Assembly (NCBI GenBank): GCA_030065235.1
Contig: JASJDC010000005.1
Coordinates: 300,507-364,506, forward strand
Origin: Alphaproteobacteria bacterium
GTDB lineage: Bacteria; Pseudomonadota; Alphaproteobacteria; UBA8366; Aestuariispiraceae
Reading direction: 5' to 3'
Length of the DNA stretch: 64,000 nt
In this document: positions 7,246 to 16,221 of the stretch, piece by piece
Position numbering within the stretch: position 1 is the first letter of the stretch
Layout: every line of letters starts with the position of its first letter
Program-made: the position numbers and the translations under genes
Notes under the pieces: model-generated
Database searches by the model: none
Seen by the model: the letters and a program-made list of their open reading frames with translations, nothing else
Told to the model about the DNA's origin: nothing

Positions 7246-7797
7246 AGGGTGATTGATGTCGAGAGATTGCTCGAATGGACCTATCAGGATCAGGCGGCGG
7301 ATGCGGTGGCGCGGCGGGAGTCGGCGTTGGCCGCGCCGGCGGGGGCGCGCAGCTGCTTGGTCGCGGTCGAGCGTCAGGGTATGTTGGGGGTGCGGATCGA
7401 TTGTGCAGGTGCGGGCATGATGCACGCCCCTGGCGCACATCCCGATGCGGAGGCGGTGCATGAGGCGCTCTGTCGGCTAAAGCCTTTATGGATCGGACTG
7501 CTGATCGATTACGGGAAGTCCGGGGCCGCGCCGGATTGGATGCCGGGGGCGACGCCCAGGCCGGAGCCGATCCTGCGCTCGAATGGCAAGCCGCAGGTGG
7601 AATACTACGACCGCCCCGCCTGTCGGCGTCCCGCCTATTGCCCGCTGCGCTACAACCCGGAGCCGGAGCACCTGGCCTTCGCCCGTGAAATCTATGCAGA
7701 GTGGTGGTCGGCGCTGGCGGCGCTGGCCGAGTCCTTGCCGGTATTGGCCATGCATGAGGTGACCGGCCCGAGCGCGCCGCGCGCGCCGTGGTTGTGA
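7162..7797 (+). CDS. Conserved-looking phage hypothetical protein
   Basis: Up to 211 residues. The longest form starts at ATG 7162, but then codons 15-29 are the repeat array; an in-frame GTG at 7249 starts directly after the last repeat and may be the real start (182 aa). The body has an aromatic C-terminal half (YYDRPACRRPAY, LAFAREIYAEWW) with a possible metal site in CRRPAYCPL. It lies between the helicase and methylase genes and reads rightward with them. I do not recognise a family; position suggests a replication or late regulator role. Confidence 0.6.
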   Translation: MMNKMLKTIKNVKHKPSRQTLANPRNPRRVIDVERLLEWTYQDQAADAVARRESALAAPAGARSCLVAVERQGMLGVRIDCAGAGMMHAPGAHPDAEAVHEALCRLKPLWIGLLIDYGKSGAAPDWMPGATPRPEPILRSNGKPQVEYYDRPACRRPAYCPLRYNPEPEHLAFAREIYAEWWSALAALAESLPVLAMHEVTGPSAPRAPWL

Positions 7798-7845
7798 CGG
7801 GCTGTTGACAGGCGGGGAATTTCTTGCCAACGTAGCCGCACCCAC

Positions 7846-7890
7846 AAAAAGGCTCGCACCCGGAAACGGCGCGCGGGCCTTTTTCTTTTC
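7846..7890 (+). terminator. Intrinsic terminator
   Basis: AAAAAGGC at 7846-7853 pairs with GCCTTTTT at 7877-7884, with more GC pairing inside, followed by a T-rich run. The A-tract on the 5' arm makes it able to work in both directions. It lies 49 bp after the stop at 7797 and separates the early transcript from the packaging genes. Confidence 0.7.
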
Positions 7891-8084
7891 CGAACTCGTC
7901 GCGCCACGCGCGAGACCGCCGCCTCATCGTGGCGGAAAAAAAGGTACTTCCCGCCCAAAACCGAACACGGGTGGCGCGGGCGCGGGAGTTCGGTAGTTTT
8001 TTGAGATTCAAACGAGGTTGACGGCGGTTGACTCGGTTGACGCTGGCCTGGGCCAGGGTTGACCGAGCGCGTCGGGGTGCGGCT
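7891..8084 (+). promoter_or_regulatory. Control region of the packaging/late genes with GGTTGAC repeats
   Basis: About 190 bp without a gene. It carries four direct GGTTGAC copies at 8016-8022, 8026-8032, 8035-8041 and 8057-8063, spaced 10, 9 and 22 bp. The first three are on nearly the same helix face, which suits cooperative protein binding. They end about 20 bp before the ParB-methylase ATG. A separate palindromic stretch (GGCCTGGGCCAGG) sits at 8045-8057. No clear -35/-10 pair is visible. Confidence 0.45.
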
Positions 8085-9338
8085 ATGGCTCAAGAAATTG
8101 GTGCTGAGAAGATTGAGCGGCGCGCGGTCGCTGATCTCGTGCCTTACGCACGGAACGCGCGCGCGCATTCCGATGAGCAAATCTCGGTGCTGGCGGCGAG
8201 CATCGGTCGGTACGGGTTCAACAATCCGGTCCTGGTCGATGAGGCGGGCGGCATCATCGCGGGTCACGGTCGAGTGCTCGCGGCTAAGCGGCTGGGGATG
8301 GAGACGGTTCCGGTCGTGCCGCTGGCTCATCTGACCGAGGACGAAAAGCGGGCCTATATCCTGGCGGACAACAAGACCGCTGAATTGGCGGGTTGGGACG
8401 AGGATCTGCTGCGAATCGAAGTGGCCGACCTGGCGGAGAAAGATTTCGACCTGAGCGGCATCGGGTTCAACGAAAAGGAAATTACCAAACTACTGGTCGA
8501 GCCGGACCCGACTGACGACAACGGCGACGAGGGGTCGGACCCGGATTCCGCGCCGGAGGCCAAGTCCGATCCGGTTTCCATGCTGGGCGACGTGTGGCGG
8601 CTCGGGGCGCATCGTCTGGTCTGTGGGGATTCGACGGATCCTGAGACGGTCGAAGTCCTCATGGTCGGCCAGCTGGCGGACCTCGTCTTCACCGACCCGC
8701 CGTATGGCGTTGGCTACACCGGCGGCAAAAAGAAGTGGGTCGGCATCAAGAACGATGATGTCGTGAGTGGTGATCTTGTGGCGTTCCTTGTTGCTGTTTT
8801 TGCGAACTTGGATGCGTTCTCGGAGAAAGATGCGGCTTGGTACATCTGGCACGCAGCGAATACGAGTGCAGAGTTTTACAGCGCGCTTGCCGAGACCGGC
8901 AGGAAGGCAAGCGCGCAGATTGTGTGGGTCAAGAATGTTATGGCTGGAGGTTTCGGTCACTACCGTTCTCGCCATGAGCCGTGCATTTACGTGTCGGGCA
9001 AAAACTACGCTGGCCGTGACCAAGACACGGTCTGGAACGTAAAAAAGGAGCACGGGTATTTGCACCCGACACAAAAACCGGTTCGCCTGGTCGAGCGCGC
9101 CCTGCGGAACAGCAGCCGACGGGGAGATGTGGTGTTGGACGTTTTCGGCGGGTCCGGGTCCACGTTGATCGCGTGCGAGCGGACGGGCCGGGCGGCGCGG
9201 TTGGTCGAATTGGACCCGCGCTATGTGGATGTGATCGTGCGGCGTTGGCAGGAATTCACCGGCGAGATCGCGACACTCGAAGGGTCTGGAAAGGCCTTTG
9301 AGGAGGTGGCGCAGGAACGCTTTGCGGCGGCCGCTTGA
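8085..9338 (+). CDS. ParB-like domain fused to DNA methyltransferase
   Basis: 417 residues from ATG 8085 (an upstream TTG at 8028 is in frame but would run through the GGTTGAC repeats). Residues about 10-110 are a ParB/sulfiredoxin-type N-terminal domain: 'LVPYARNARAHSDEQI', 'GGIIAGHGRVLAAKRLG' and 'YILADNKTAEL'. From about 165 is a beta-type N4/N6 DNA methylase with DPPY at 204-207 and the SAM-binding 'DVFGGSGSTLIACERTGR' from 352. DPPY favours N6-adenine. Such fusions are common in prophages just before the terminase genes and probably modify phage DNA. Confidence 0.9.
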   Translation: MAQEIGAEKIERRAVADLVPYARNARAHSDEQISVLAASIGRYGFNNPVLVDEAGGIIAGHGRVLAAKRLGMETVPVVPLAHLTEDEKRAYILADNKTAELAGWDEDLLRIEVADLAEKDFDLSGIGFNEKEITKLLVEPDPTDDNGDEGSDPDSAPEAKSDPVSMLGDVWRLGAHRLVCGDSTDPETVEVLMVGQLADLVFTDPPYGVGYTGGKKKWVGIKNDDVVSGDLVAFLVAVFANLDAFSEKDAAWYIWHAANTSAEFYSALAETGRKASAQIVWVKNVMAGGFGHYRSRHEPCIYVSGKNYAGRDQDTVWNVKKEHGYLHPTQKPVRLVERALRNSSRRGDVVLDVFGGSGSTLIACERTGRAARLVELDPRYVDVIVRRWQEFTGEIATLEGSGKAFEEVAQERFAAAA

Positions 9339-9346
9339 GGTGACGG

Positions 9347-9895
9347 ATGATTGGGAGCCAAGCGGCGTACGCGGAGCATGCCGGCATATCGAGGCAGGCG
9401 GTCAATAAGGCGGTCAAGCAACGCAAGATCCCGGTAAGGCCCGACGGCCAAATCGATTTCGAGGAAGCCGATCACGCCAGACGCCAAAACGGCGATCCGG
9501 CGCGGCGAATGGCGGCGATGGCGGGTGAGCCCGAACCGCCGGACCATGAAGATGAAAATTTGGCATTGGACGAGGCCGCCCCGAAAACGGGCGGCCTTTC
9601 CTTTAACAAGGCCCGAACGGTCCGAGAGGCCTATCAGGCCAAGATGGCCGAGCTGGAGTATGAGCGCCAGCTGGGCTTGTGGCTGCGGAAGCAGGAGGTC
9701 CAGGACGCGATGGTCGCGTCGGGTCGGAAGATCCGGCAGGGGCTGGACGGTGTGGTCGGTTGGGCTGAGGAGCTGGACGCGGCGGCGCGGAACGGCGGGA
9801 TCGAGGCGGTTCGGACGGTATTGAAAGAGCGGGTGCGCACGCTCGAAACCATGATTGTGGAAAGTCTAAACCTGTTGGCGGATGATGACACGTAA
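9347..9895 (+). CDS. Terminase small subunit-like protein (Nu1 type)
   Basis: A 182-residue DNA-packaging initiator that should bind the cos/pac site and load the large terminase. Residues 1-35 form a winged-helix-like head (YAEHAGISRQAVNKAVKQRK); a linker rich in acidic residues follows; the C-terminal half is helical with 'KARTVREAYQAKMAELEYER', typical of Nu1-like proteins. The stop lies 14 nt inside the next gene, so the two are translationally coupled. Assignment rests on the HTH, helical tail and position before gpA. Confidence 0.75.
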   Translation: MIGSQAAYAEHAGISRQAVNKAVKQRKIPVRPDGQIDFEEADHARRQNGDPARRMAAMAGEPEPPDHEDENLALDEAAPKTGGLSFNKARTVREAYQAKMAELEYERQLGLWLRKQEVQDAMVASGRKIRQGLDGVVGWAEELDAAARNGGIEAVRTVLKERVRTLETMIVESLNLLADDDT

Positions 9896-11870
9896 GAGCA
9901 CATTGGCGGTGATCGCCGGCGCGCTGGCGTTGGGCCTAGCGCCCGATCCGGTGATCGAGCCGGCGGACTGGGCGTCGGAGAACCTGGTGGTCGCAGACGG
10001 CCCGCAGGCCGGCCATCGCTGGTCGCCGGACCTGACGCCCTATGCGGTCGAGATACTCAACACTCTCGCGGCCGATAGTCCGCACAACCGCGTGTCGGTC
10101 CGCAAGTCGGCGCAGACCGGCCTCACGGAAGTGGGGATCGCCTGGATCGGGTCGATCATCGACAAGACGCCGGCGAAGGCCATGGTCGTGTTCCCGACCA
10201 TCACGTCGGTGCAGGACTTCAATCGGGAGAAACTGACGCCGACGATCGAGGCGACGGAGCCGCTGCGCCGCAAGGTGAGCCAGCACCGGAGCCGGTCGGC
10301 GACGGCGTCAACGGCGCTGAACAAGCGGTTTCAGGGCGGGTCGCTGACCCTAACCGGCGCGAACAGCGCATCCGACCTGCGGTCGAAGACGGTCAAGTAC
10401 CTGTTCTGCGATGAGGTGGACGAATGGCCGCTCGACTTGGACGGCCAGGGCGACCCGATGGAGATGGCCAAGGCGCGCCAGACGGCCTTTCACGCTACGG
10501 GCGAATACAAGCTCTTCGAGGCCTCGACCCCGACCATTCAAGGCGTGTCGCGGATCGATGCGGCCTTCGAGGAAGGGGACCAACGCTATTTCCAGGTTCC
10601 ATGCCCACATTGCGGCGAACGGCAGCGGTTGGTCTTCGGGTCGAAGGACACGGCGCACGGGCTGAAATTCTCGACCGAATGGCCGTATCAGGCGCACTAT
10701 GTCTGCGCGCATTGCGGCGCGGTCATCGAGCATCACCAAAAACGCGCCATGGTGCTGGCGGGCGTATGGGTCGCGGAGAACCCCGGACCCGGCCGTCATC
10801 CGAGCTATCATATCGATGCGCTCACGTCGCTGCTGACTACATGGGACAAGATCGCCGAGGCGTTCCTCAAGGCCAAGGACGATCCGGGCAAACTCAAGGC
10901 CTTTGTGAATCTCTGGCTTGGAGAGGCCTGGGAAGAGCGGGGCGACGCGCCGGAATGGAACCGGCTGTATGCGCGGCGCGAGGATTATGCGGCGCGGACC
11001 ATTCCGCCGGGCGGCGTGATCTTGACCGGCGCCGCCGACGTGCAGGCGGACGGCGTCTATTACGAGGTCGTGGCCTGGGGGCGCGACAAGCAATCCTGGT
11101 CGATCGATATCGGCTTCCTGGATGGCGACACGGCGGACTCGTCCAATCTGGTCTGGGCCAAACTGGGCGAGGTCCATGAGCGGCGGTATCAGGACGCCTA
11201 TGGCAATTCCTGGCAGGCCGATGTCTTCGCAGTGGATTCAGGCTTCAATTCAAACACGGTCTATCAGTGGTGCCGGACGCATGCGCGGGCCATGGCGATC
11301 AAGGGCGAGGCGGGGTGGCACAAGGCGGCGATCTCGTCCACGCCGACCAAGGTGGACATCAACCTGCGCGGAAAGCGGCTGCGCCGGGGCGTGGAGCTTT
11401 GGCATGTCGGGACATGGCCTTTGAAGGCGGAACTGTATGCGAGCCTGCGCAAGGATGGGTTGCGGGACGGCGCGGAGTTGGACCCGCCGGGCTTCGTGCA
11501 TTTCACCGAGGCGCTGCACGACGAGCGATACTTCAAGCAAGTGACGGCGGAGCATATTCGCGAGCGCGAGGTCAAAGGCCGCCTGGTCAAGGAATGGGTC
11601 GCGACGGGGCCGAACCACTATCACGACTGCCGGATCTACAACATGGCGCTCGCCGCGCATAAGGGCGTCGGGCTGATGACCGATTCCGATTGGGCGAAGT
11701 GGGAAGCGCTGCGCTGCCGCCCGCCTGCGGCGGAACAGGGCGACCTGCTGGCCACGGGCATGGCGCAGGCCGCGCCCGACATCGCCGAGCCGCCGAAGGA
11801 ACCCAGCCGGAAGAAACGCCCGCGCCGTCCGCGTGGGGCCGGCGGTTTTGTCAACGGCTGGAGGGCCTAG
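9882..11870 (+). CDS. Terminase large subunit, gpA family
   Basis: A 662-residue packaging motor and nuclease. The ATPase part has the gpA-type Walker A 'VRKSAQTGLTEVG' (71-85) and Walker B 'LFCDEVDEWP' (174-183). Two CxxC pairs (241/244 and 275/278) form the zinc-binding insert. The C-terminal half (from about 380) is the RNase-H-like nuclease with 'TGAADVQADGVYYEVVAWG' and 'DVFAVDSGFNSNTVYQW'. Length matches lambda gpA (641 aa). It defines this as a lambda-type head module. A basic tail (KKRPRRPRG) closes the protein. Confidence 0.95.
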   Translation: MMTRKSTLAVIAGALALGLAPDPVIEPADWASENLVVADGPQAGHRWSPDLTPYAVEILNTLAADSPHNRVSVRKSAQTGLTEVGIAWIGSIIDKTPAKAMVVFPTITSVQDFNREKLTPTIEATEPLRRKVSQHRSRSATASTALNKRFQGGSLTLTGANSASDLRSKTVKYLFCDEVDEWPLDLDGQGDPMEMAKARQTAFHATGEYKLFEASTPTIQGVSRIDAAFEEGDQRYFQVPCPHCGERQRLVFGSKDTAHGLKFSTEWPYQAHYVCAHCGAVIEHHQKRAMVLAGVWVAENPGPGRHPSYHIDALTSLLTTWDKIAEAFLKAKDDPGKLKAFVNLWLGEAWEERGDAPEWNRLYARREDYAARTIPPGGVILTGAADVQADGVYYEVVAWGRDKQSWSIDIGFLDGDTADSSNLVWAKLGEVHERRYQDAYGNSWQADVFAVDSGFNSNTVYQWCRTHARAMAIKGEAGWHKAAISSTPTKVDINLRGKRLRRGVELWHVGTWPLKAELYASLRKDGLRDGAELDPPGFVHFTEALHDERYFKQVTAEHIREREVKGRLVKEWVATGPNHYHDCRIYNMALAAHKGVGLMTDSDWAKWEALRCRPPAAEQGDLLATGMAQAAPDIAEPPKEPSRKKRPRRPRGAGGFVNGWRA

Positions 11871-11873
11871 CCG

Positions 11874-12437
11874 ATGGCGGATGTTTCGAAACATGAACCG
11901 GATAGGGTGGTCGCCGGCGATACCTGGCGGTGGCGCCGCGACGATCTGGCGGCGGAATATCCCGCCACAGACGGTTGGGCGCTGACCTACATTCTGCTGA
12001 ACGAGACTGGCAAAATCACGTTCACCGCATCGGCCGATGGCGACGGTTTTCTTGTGGATGAGGCAGCCGCCGATACGGTGGAACGTTTGGCCGGGACATA
12101 CCGATGGGAAGCGGCGGTCTCCAGGGACGGCGATCGGTTCCGTGTTGGAACAGGGACGATCGAGGTGCAGCCAAATTTCTCGGCTGCCGAGACGCTCGAC
12201 ACGCGCAGTCACGCCAGGAAGGTCCTCGCGGCGATCGAGGCGGTGATCGAGCGGCGGGCGACCAAGGATCAGGAAGAATACACGATCGAAGGTCGAAGCC
12301 TGAAACGGACGCCGATCGCCGAGTTGATCGCGCTTCGAGACCGATATCGGCGCGAGGTGATCAGCGAAAAGCAGAATGAGCGAACGGCGCGCGGGCTTGG
12401 CTCGGGCCGCCTGGTCAAGGTTCGGTTCAAGGGTTAG
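11874..12437 (+). CDS. Phage head-completion protein (gpW position)
   Basis: 187 residues between terminase and portal, where lambda has gpW. Residues 1-100 are a beta-rich domain (VVAGDTWRWRRDDLAAEYP, then GTYRWEAAVSRDGDRFRV). The C-terminal part contains 'AIEAVIERRATKDQEEYTIE' and 'SLKRTPIAELIALRDRYRRE', like the helical gpW joining protein. So it appears to be a two-domain version of a head-tail joiner common in alphaproteobacterial phages. It starts 3 nt after the terminase stop and ends 6 nt before the portal. Confidence 0.6.
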   Translation: MADVSKHEPDRVVAGDTWRWRRDDLAAEYPATDGWALTYILLNETGKITFTASADGDGFLVDEAAADTVERLAGTYRWEAAVSRDGDRFRVGTGTIEVQPNFSAAETLDTRSHARKVLAAIEAVIERRATKDQEEYTIEGRSLKRTPIAELIALRDRYRREVISEKQNERTARGLGSGRLVKVRFKG

Positions 12438-12443
12438 AGCGCC

Positions 12444-13961
12444 ATGGCATGGTCGGATTTTTTCGGCCTTCGCGCCAAGCCTGAGCGGCGGGCGCGGAGA
12501 GAGCCGCGCGTGCGCCGATCCTATGCGGGTGGAGCGAAAGACCGGCTGCGCGCGGATTGGCTGCTGTCCGGTCGCAACGCGGATGGCGATCTTCGGTTTG
12601 CGCTGGCCCGGATGCGCAATGCGTCTCGGGATCTGGAACGGAACAACGGCTATGTCCGCAAGTTCCTGTCGATGATCGAGACGAATGTGATCGGGCCGCG
12701 CGGGATCGTTCTGCAAGCTCGGTCGCGCGATCAAGACGAGACGCTGGATGAAAGAGCGAATGACCTGATCCAACAAGCGTGGGCCGAGTGGTCGGAACAG
12801 GGCGTCTGCACCGTGGACGGGCGTCTGTCTTGGCTGGATGCGCAGCGCATCATCATGCGTTCGGTCCCCCGTGACGGCGAGGTCTTGATCAGGCTGGTGT
12901 CGGGATCAAGCGCGGGGAACCGATTCAATTTCGCGCTGCAGGTTCTTGAGGCCGATCATCTCGACGAGCATCGGTGCGAGGATCTCCGGGACGGCCGGCG
13001 AATCTGGATGGGTGTCGAGATGGACGCTTTCGGGCGGCCGGTCGCCTATCATGTTCTGAACGATCATCCGGGCGCGGACACATACGGCCATTCCGGCAAG
13101 CGATATGAGCGGATTCCGGCTGACCAGATCCTGCATCCATACGTGCTGGATCGTCCCGGCCAAACACGGGGCGTTTCTTGGTTGGGTTCGGCCATGAACC
13201 GGCTGCAGATGCTGGGCGCCTATGAGGAGGCCGAACTGGTCGCGGCGCGGGTGTCGGCGGCGAAAATGGGATTCTACACGGATCTGGAAGGGGCCAGTTT
13301 CGGACCGGACGGCGACGACGGCGCGAGCGATGATGGTGAGCTGGTCATGGACGCGGAGGCCGGTTCTTTTGAGCGATTGCCGCCCGGCGTGGATTTCAAG
13401 CCCTGGGACCCGCAACACCCGAACAGCGCCTTTCCGGATTTCCGCAAGGCGATGTTGCGGGGCGCGGCGGCCGGCATGGGCGTGTCGTACAACGGGTTGG
13501 CCGCCGATCTGGAGGGGGTGAACTACTCCAGCTTGCGGTCCGGCGCGTTGGAAGAGCGCGACATGTGGCGCGTCCTGCAGCGTTGGATGATCGGAGGCGT
13601 CCATACCCCGATTTTCCGACAGTGGCTTCGCATGTCTCTGCTGGGCGGGGCGATTTCGCTTCCCTACCGAAAGATCGACAAATTCAAGGCGGTCGAGTGG
13701 CGCACGCGAGGGTGGCAGTGGGTCGATCCTGACAAGGACGGAAAAGCCCAGGCGCGGGATGTCGGTCTGGGAACGAACTCCCGGACGAAAATCGCCGCCG
13801 AGGCGGGACGCGACCTTGAGGAGGTTTTCGAGGATTTGGCGCGAGAGCAGGCTATGGCCAGAGACATGGGGGTCGTGCTCGGCGATCCATTGGCCGGGGA
13901 GTCCGCGCCTCATGGCGGCGGCGACCCAGAAGGAGAAGGCGATGCCGACGAAAGAGACTGA
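12444..13961 (+). CDS. Portal protein, lambda gpB family
   Basis: A 505-residue subunit of the dodecameric portal ring through which DNA enters the head. It shows the gpB-type start 'RNASRDLERNNGYVRKFLSM', followed by 'ETNVIGPRGI', a mid-region 'EADHLDEHRCEDLRDGRRIW', and the clip/stem part 'GMGVSYNGLAADLEGVNYS'. The last 20 bp overlap the protease-capsid gene, so the two are coupled. Length is close to lambda gpB (533 aa). Confidence 0.95.
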   Translation: MAWSDFFGLRAKPERRARREPRVRRSYAGGAKDRLRADWLLSGRNADGDLRFALARMRNASRDLERNNGYVRKFLSMIETNVIGPRGIVLQARSRDQDETLDERANDLIQQAWAEWSEQGVCTVDGRLSWLDAQRIIMRSVPRDGEVLIRLVSGSSAGNRFNFALQVLEADHLDEHRCEDLRDGRRIWMGVEMDAFGRPVAYHVLNDHPGADTYGHSGKRYERIPADQILHPYVLDRPGQTRGVSWLGSAMNRLQMLGAYEEAELVAARVSAAKMGFYTDLEGASFGPDGDDGASDDGELVMDAEAGSFERLPPGVDFKPWDPQHPNSAFPDFRKAMLRGAAAGMGVSYNGLAADLEGVNYSSLRSGALEERDMWRVLQRWMIGGVHTPIFRQWLRMSLLGGAISLPYRKIDKFKAVEWRTRGWQWVDPDKDGKAQARDVGLGTNSRTKIAAEAGRDLEEVFEDLAREQAMARDMGVVLGDPLAGESAPHGGGDPEGEGDADERD

Positions 13962-15819
13962 ATTGGCCAGTTTGAAGCTGGGCAAGCAACACCGATCCGC
14001 GCGCTTGGTTCGGATGGATGACACGGAGGATAGCCGACGCGTCGAGCTGGCGTTCTCGTCCGAGGATCCCTACGAGCGATGGTGGGGGATCGAGATTCTG
14101 GGACATCAAAAAGGGGAAATCAATCTGGAGTGGTTGGAAACCGGCCAGGCCCCTCTGCTGATGGACCACAACGCCCGCGACCTTGTGGGCGTGGTCGAGG
14201 AAGCGAGTATCGGGACCGACCGCAAGGGGCGGGCGGTCGTGCGTTTTGGGAAAAGCGCGCGGGCCGAGGAAATCTTCCAAGACGTCTTGGATGGCGTTCG
14301 CATCAACGTCTCCGTTGGCTACGACATCCATGAGCTTCGGCTCGAACAGGAAAAGGACGGCGTTTCGACCTATCGCGTGACGTCCTGGACACCCTTGGAA
14401 GTGAGCATTGTCTCGATCCCCGCCGACAAGACGGTTGGGGTCGGCCGAGAGGTTGAGAGTGATGCTCGCGACATCCCAATCAGAAACGAAAGGACTGATC
14501 CGATGCCCGAACAGGCGACGAAATCTGACAAACCCACCGCCCCGCAAACGCCGGTCGCGGTTGTCGACCACAATGAAGAGGCGGAGAAGGTTCGCCAGAA
14601 AGAGCTTGCGCGGATCCAAGACATCTCCGCCATGGGGCGCGAGCACAAACTGGATGATGCGATGGTGGAAAAGGCCATTCGCGAAGGCGTCCCTACTCAC
14701 GAATTCGGTCTGCAGGTTCTGGATCATTTGGCCAAGACACGGCCCAGCGAGGTTCGGCGGGCCGAAGACCCGGAAATTGGGTTGAGTGAGAGAGAGACGC
14801 GGAGCTTCTCTTTCTTGCGGGCGTTCCACGCGCTCGCCAATCCGACCAATCGGGGCGCGCAAGAGATGGCGGCGTTCGAGTTGGAGGCGTCTGCGGCGGC
14901 GGCCGAGCGTGCGAAAATCTCGCCCAAGGGGATCCTCGTTCCGCATGACGTGCTGCGGAGCGATGTGGTGCCGACCCTAATGCGGGCGCCGCAGAGCGCC
15001 GGGGTTCCCGCCGCCGGTGGAAACCTGGTGGCGACCGATCTGCTCGCGGGCAGTTTCATTGACTTGCTGCGCGCGCGAGAGGTGCTGTCTCAGCTCGGGG
15101 CGACCTATCTGACTGGCTTGAACGGGAATATCGCGATTCCGAAACAGACCGGCGGCGCAGCGGCCTATTGGATCGCGGACGAAGGCGGCGACGCGGCCGA
15201 GACCGGCGTCACCTTCGGTCAGGTTCCGTTGACGCCCAAGACGCTTGGGGCCTTCACAGAGGTAACCCGTCAGTTGCTGCTGCAATCCTCGATCGATGTC
15301 GAGGGGCTGGTGCGCGGCGATCTCGTTCGGGCCTTGTCGTTCGAGATCAGTCGATCCGGCCTATACGGATCTGGAGCCGCCGGTCAGCCGAGAGGGGTTT
15401 CCAATCAAACGGGGATCAACACGACCACGTTTGCGGGGGCCAATCCGACCTTCGCCGAAGTGGTGGATATGGAGACCCAAATCGCATCCGACGACGCCGA
15501 TATCGGGACCCTGGGCTATGTGGCCAACGCCGCGATGCGTGGCCACTTCAAAACGACCGTGAAGTTCCCGAACACGGGTCAGACCATTTGGGAGCAGGGC
15601 GGCACCGTCAACGGGTACGGCATTGGCGTCTCCAATCAGGTCCAGGCCGGCGATGCGTTCTTCGCGAATTGGGCGGACTTGGTGATCGGTATGTGGGGCG
15701 GGGTTGACCTGACGGTTGACCCGTACAGCAACTCGAAAAGCGGAAGCCTTCGGTTGGTGGTCCATCAAACCGTCGATCACGCGATCCGAAACGCAGAGAG
15801 CTTCTGCCATTCGACCTAA
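13942..15819 (+). CDS. Prohead protease - major capsid protein fusion
   Basis: 625 residues from ATG 13942, which has AAGGAGAAGG upstream. Residues about 30-165 are a U35/HK97-type prohead protease with 'PLLMDHNARDLVG' (His 76) and 'INVSVGYDIHELRL' (Ser 124). A charged helical, scaffold-like stretch follows (about 190-330). Residues about 340-625 are an HK97-fold major capsid protein: 'GGNLVATDLLAGSFIDLLR', 'AAYWIADEGGDAAETG', 'LGAFTEVTRQLLLQSSIDVE'. So protease, delta-like scaffold and coat are one polypeptide. An internal ATG at 14503 with its own AAAGGA suggests a second, coat-only product. Confidence 0.9.
   Translation: MPTKETELASLKLGKQHRSARLVRMDDTEDSRRVELAFSSEDPYERWWGIEILGHQKGEINLEWLETGQAPLLMDHNARDLVGVVEEASIGTDRKGRAVVRFGKSARAEEIFQDVLDGVRINVSVGYDIHELRLEQEKDGVSTYRVTSWTPLEVSIVSIPADKTVGVGREVESDARDIPIRNERTDPMPEQATKSDKPTAPQTPVAVVDHNEEAEKVRQKELARIQDISAMGREHKLDDAMVEKAIREGVPTHEFGLQVLDHLAKTRPSEVRRAEDPEIGLSERETRSFSFLRAFHALANPTNRGAQEMAAFELEASAAAAERAKISPKGILVPHDVLRSDVVPTLMRAPQSAGVPAAGGNLVATDLLAGSFIDLLRAREVLSQLGATYLTGLNGNIAIPKQTGGAAAYWIADEGGDAAETGVTFGQVPLTPKTLGAFTEVTRQLLLQSSIDVEGLVRGDLVRALSFEISRSGLYGSGAAGQPRGVSNQTGINTTTFAGANPTFAEVVDMETQIASDDADIGTLGYVANAAMRGHFKTTVKFPNTGQTIWEQGGTVNGYGIGVSNQVQAGDAFFANWADLVIGMWGGVDLTVDPYSNSKSGSLRLVVHQTVDHAIRNAESFCHST
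14488..14505 (+). promoter_or_regulatory. Internal ribosome binding site and start for capsid-only product
   Basis: GAAAGGA at 14488-14494, then 8 nt, then an in-frame ATG at 14503 (Met 188 of the fusion, MPEQATK). Use would give a 438-residue scaffold-capsid protein without the protease, supplying many coat copies per protease. This is like the nested C/Nu3 arrangement of lambda. Predicted from spacing alone. Confidence 0.5.
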
Positions 15820-15856
15820 TCGCGTCGGCGCAAGGGTCTGGGTTATCAGGTGCAAC

Positions 15857-15888
15857 AAAGGGCGGGGTTTCCCGCTCTTTCTTTTTTC
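15857..15888 (+). terminator. Intrinsic terminator after the capsid gene
   Basis: AAAGGGCGGG (15857-15866) pairs with CCCGCTCTTT (15871-15880) with one G-T wobble and a 4-nt loop, followed by CTTTTTT (15881-15887). Probably a partial terminator lowering expression of downstream connector genes relative to capsid. Confidence 0.75.
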
Positions 15889-15903
15889 CAAAGGGAACGA
15901 GTC

Positions 15904-16218
15904 ATGCCGGAAGGTGCAAAACTGTTTATTTTGAAAGACACGGTCGCGAGCGGCGAGCGCGTCGGCAAGGGTTCGATCGTTGAGGTCGGCGAGGATGACG
16001 CTCGCATGTTGCTGAATATGGGCCGAGCGCGGCGCGCGACCAAGGAAGACATCGCCGCCGCAAAAAAGGCCGCCGCCAAGAAATCTCCGGCGAAGAAACC
16101 GGGCAAGGATGACGGCCAGAAGGACGGCTCCGAGGGCGCGGACAGTGAAGGCGGGTCGGGCGATGCGGATCCAAACTCCTCGGGCGCAGCGACGGAAACG
16201 CCGCCGCAGGACGGCTAG
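15904..16218 (+). CDS. Small phage head protein
   Basis: 104 residues from ATG 15904, behind AAAGGGAACG. The first 50 residues form a compact beta domain (AKLFILKDTVASGERVGKGS, then 'VEVGEDDARMLLNMGRAR'). The rest is an Ala-Lys-rich then Gly/Asp/Ser-rich disordered tail. Small proteins like this follow the major capsid gene in many alphaproteobacterial prophages and may be head decoration or connector parts. Function is not established. Confidence 0.6.
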   Translation: MPEGAKLFILKDTVASGERVGKGSIVEVGEDDARMLLNMGRARRATKEDIAAAKKAAAKKSPAKKPGKDDGQKDGSEGADSEGGSGDADPNSSGAATETPPQDG

Positions 16219-16221
16219 CCC

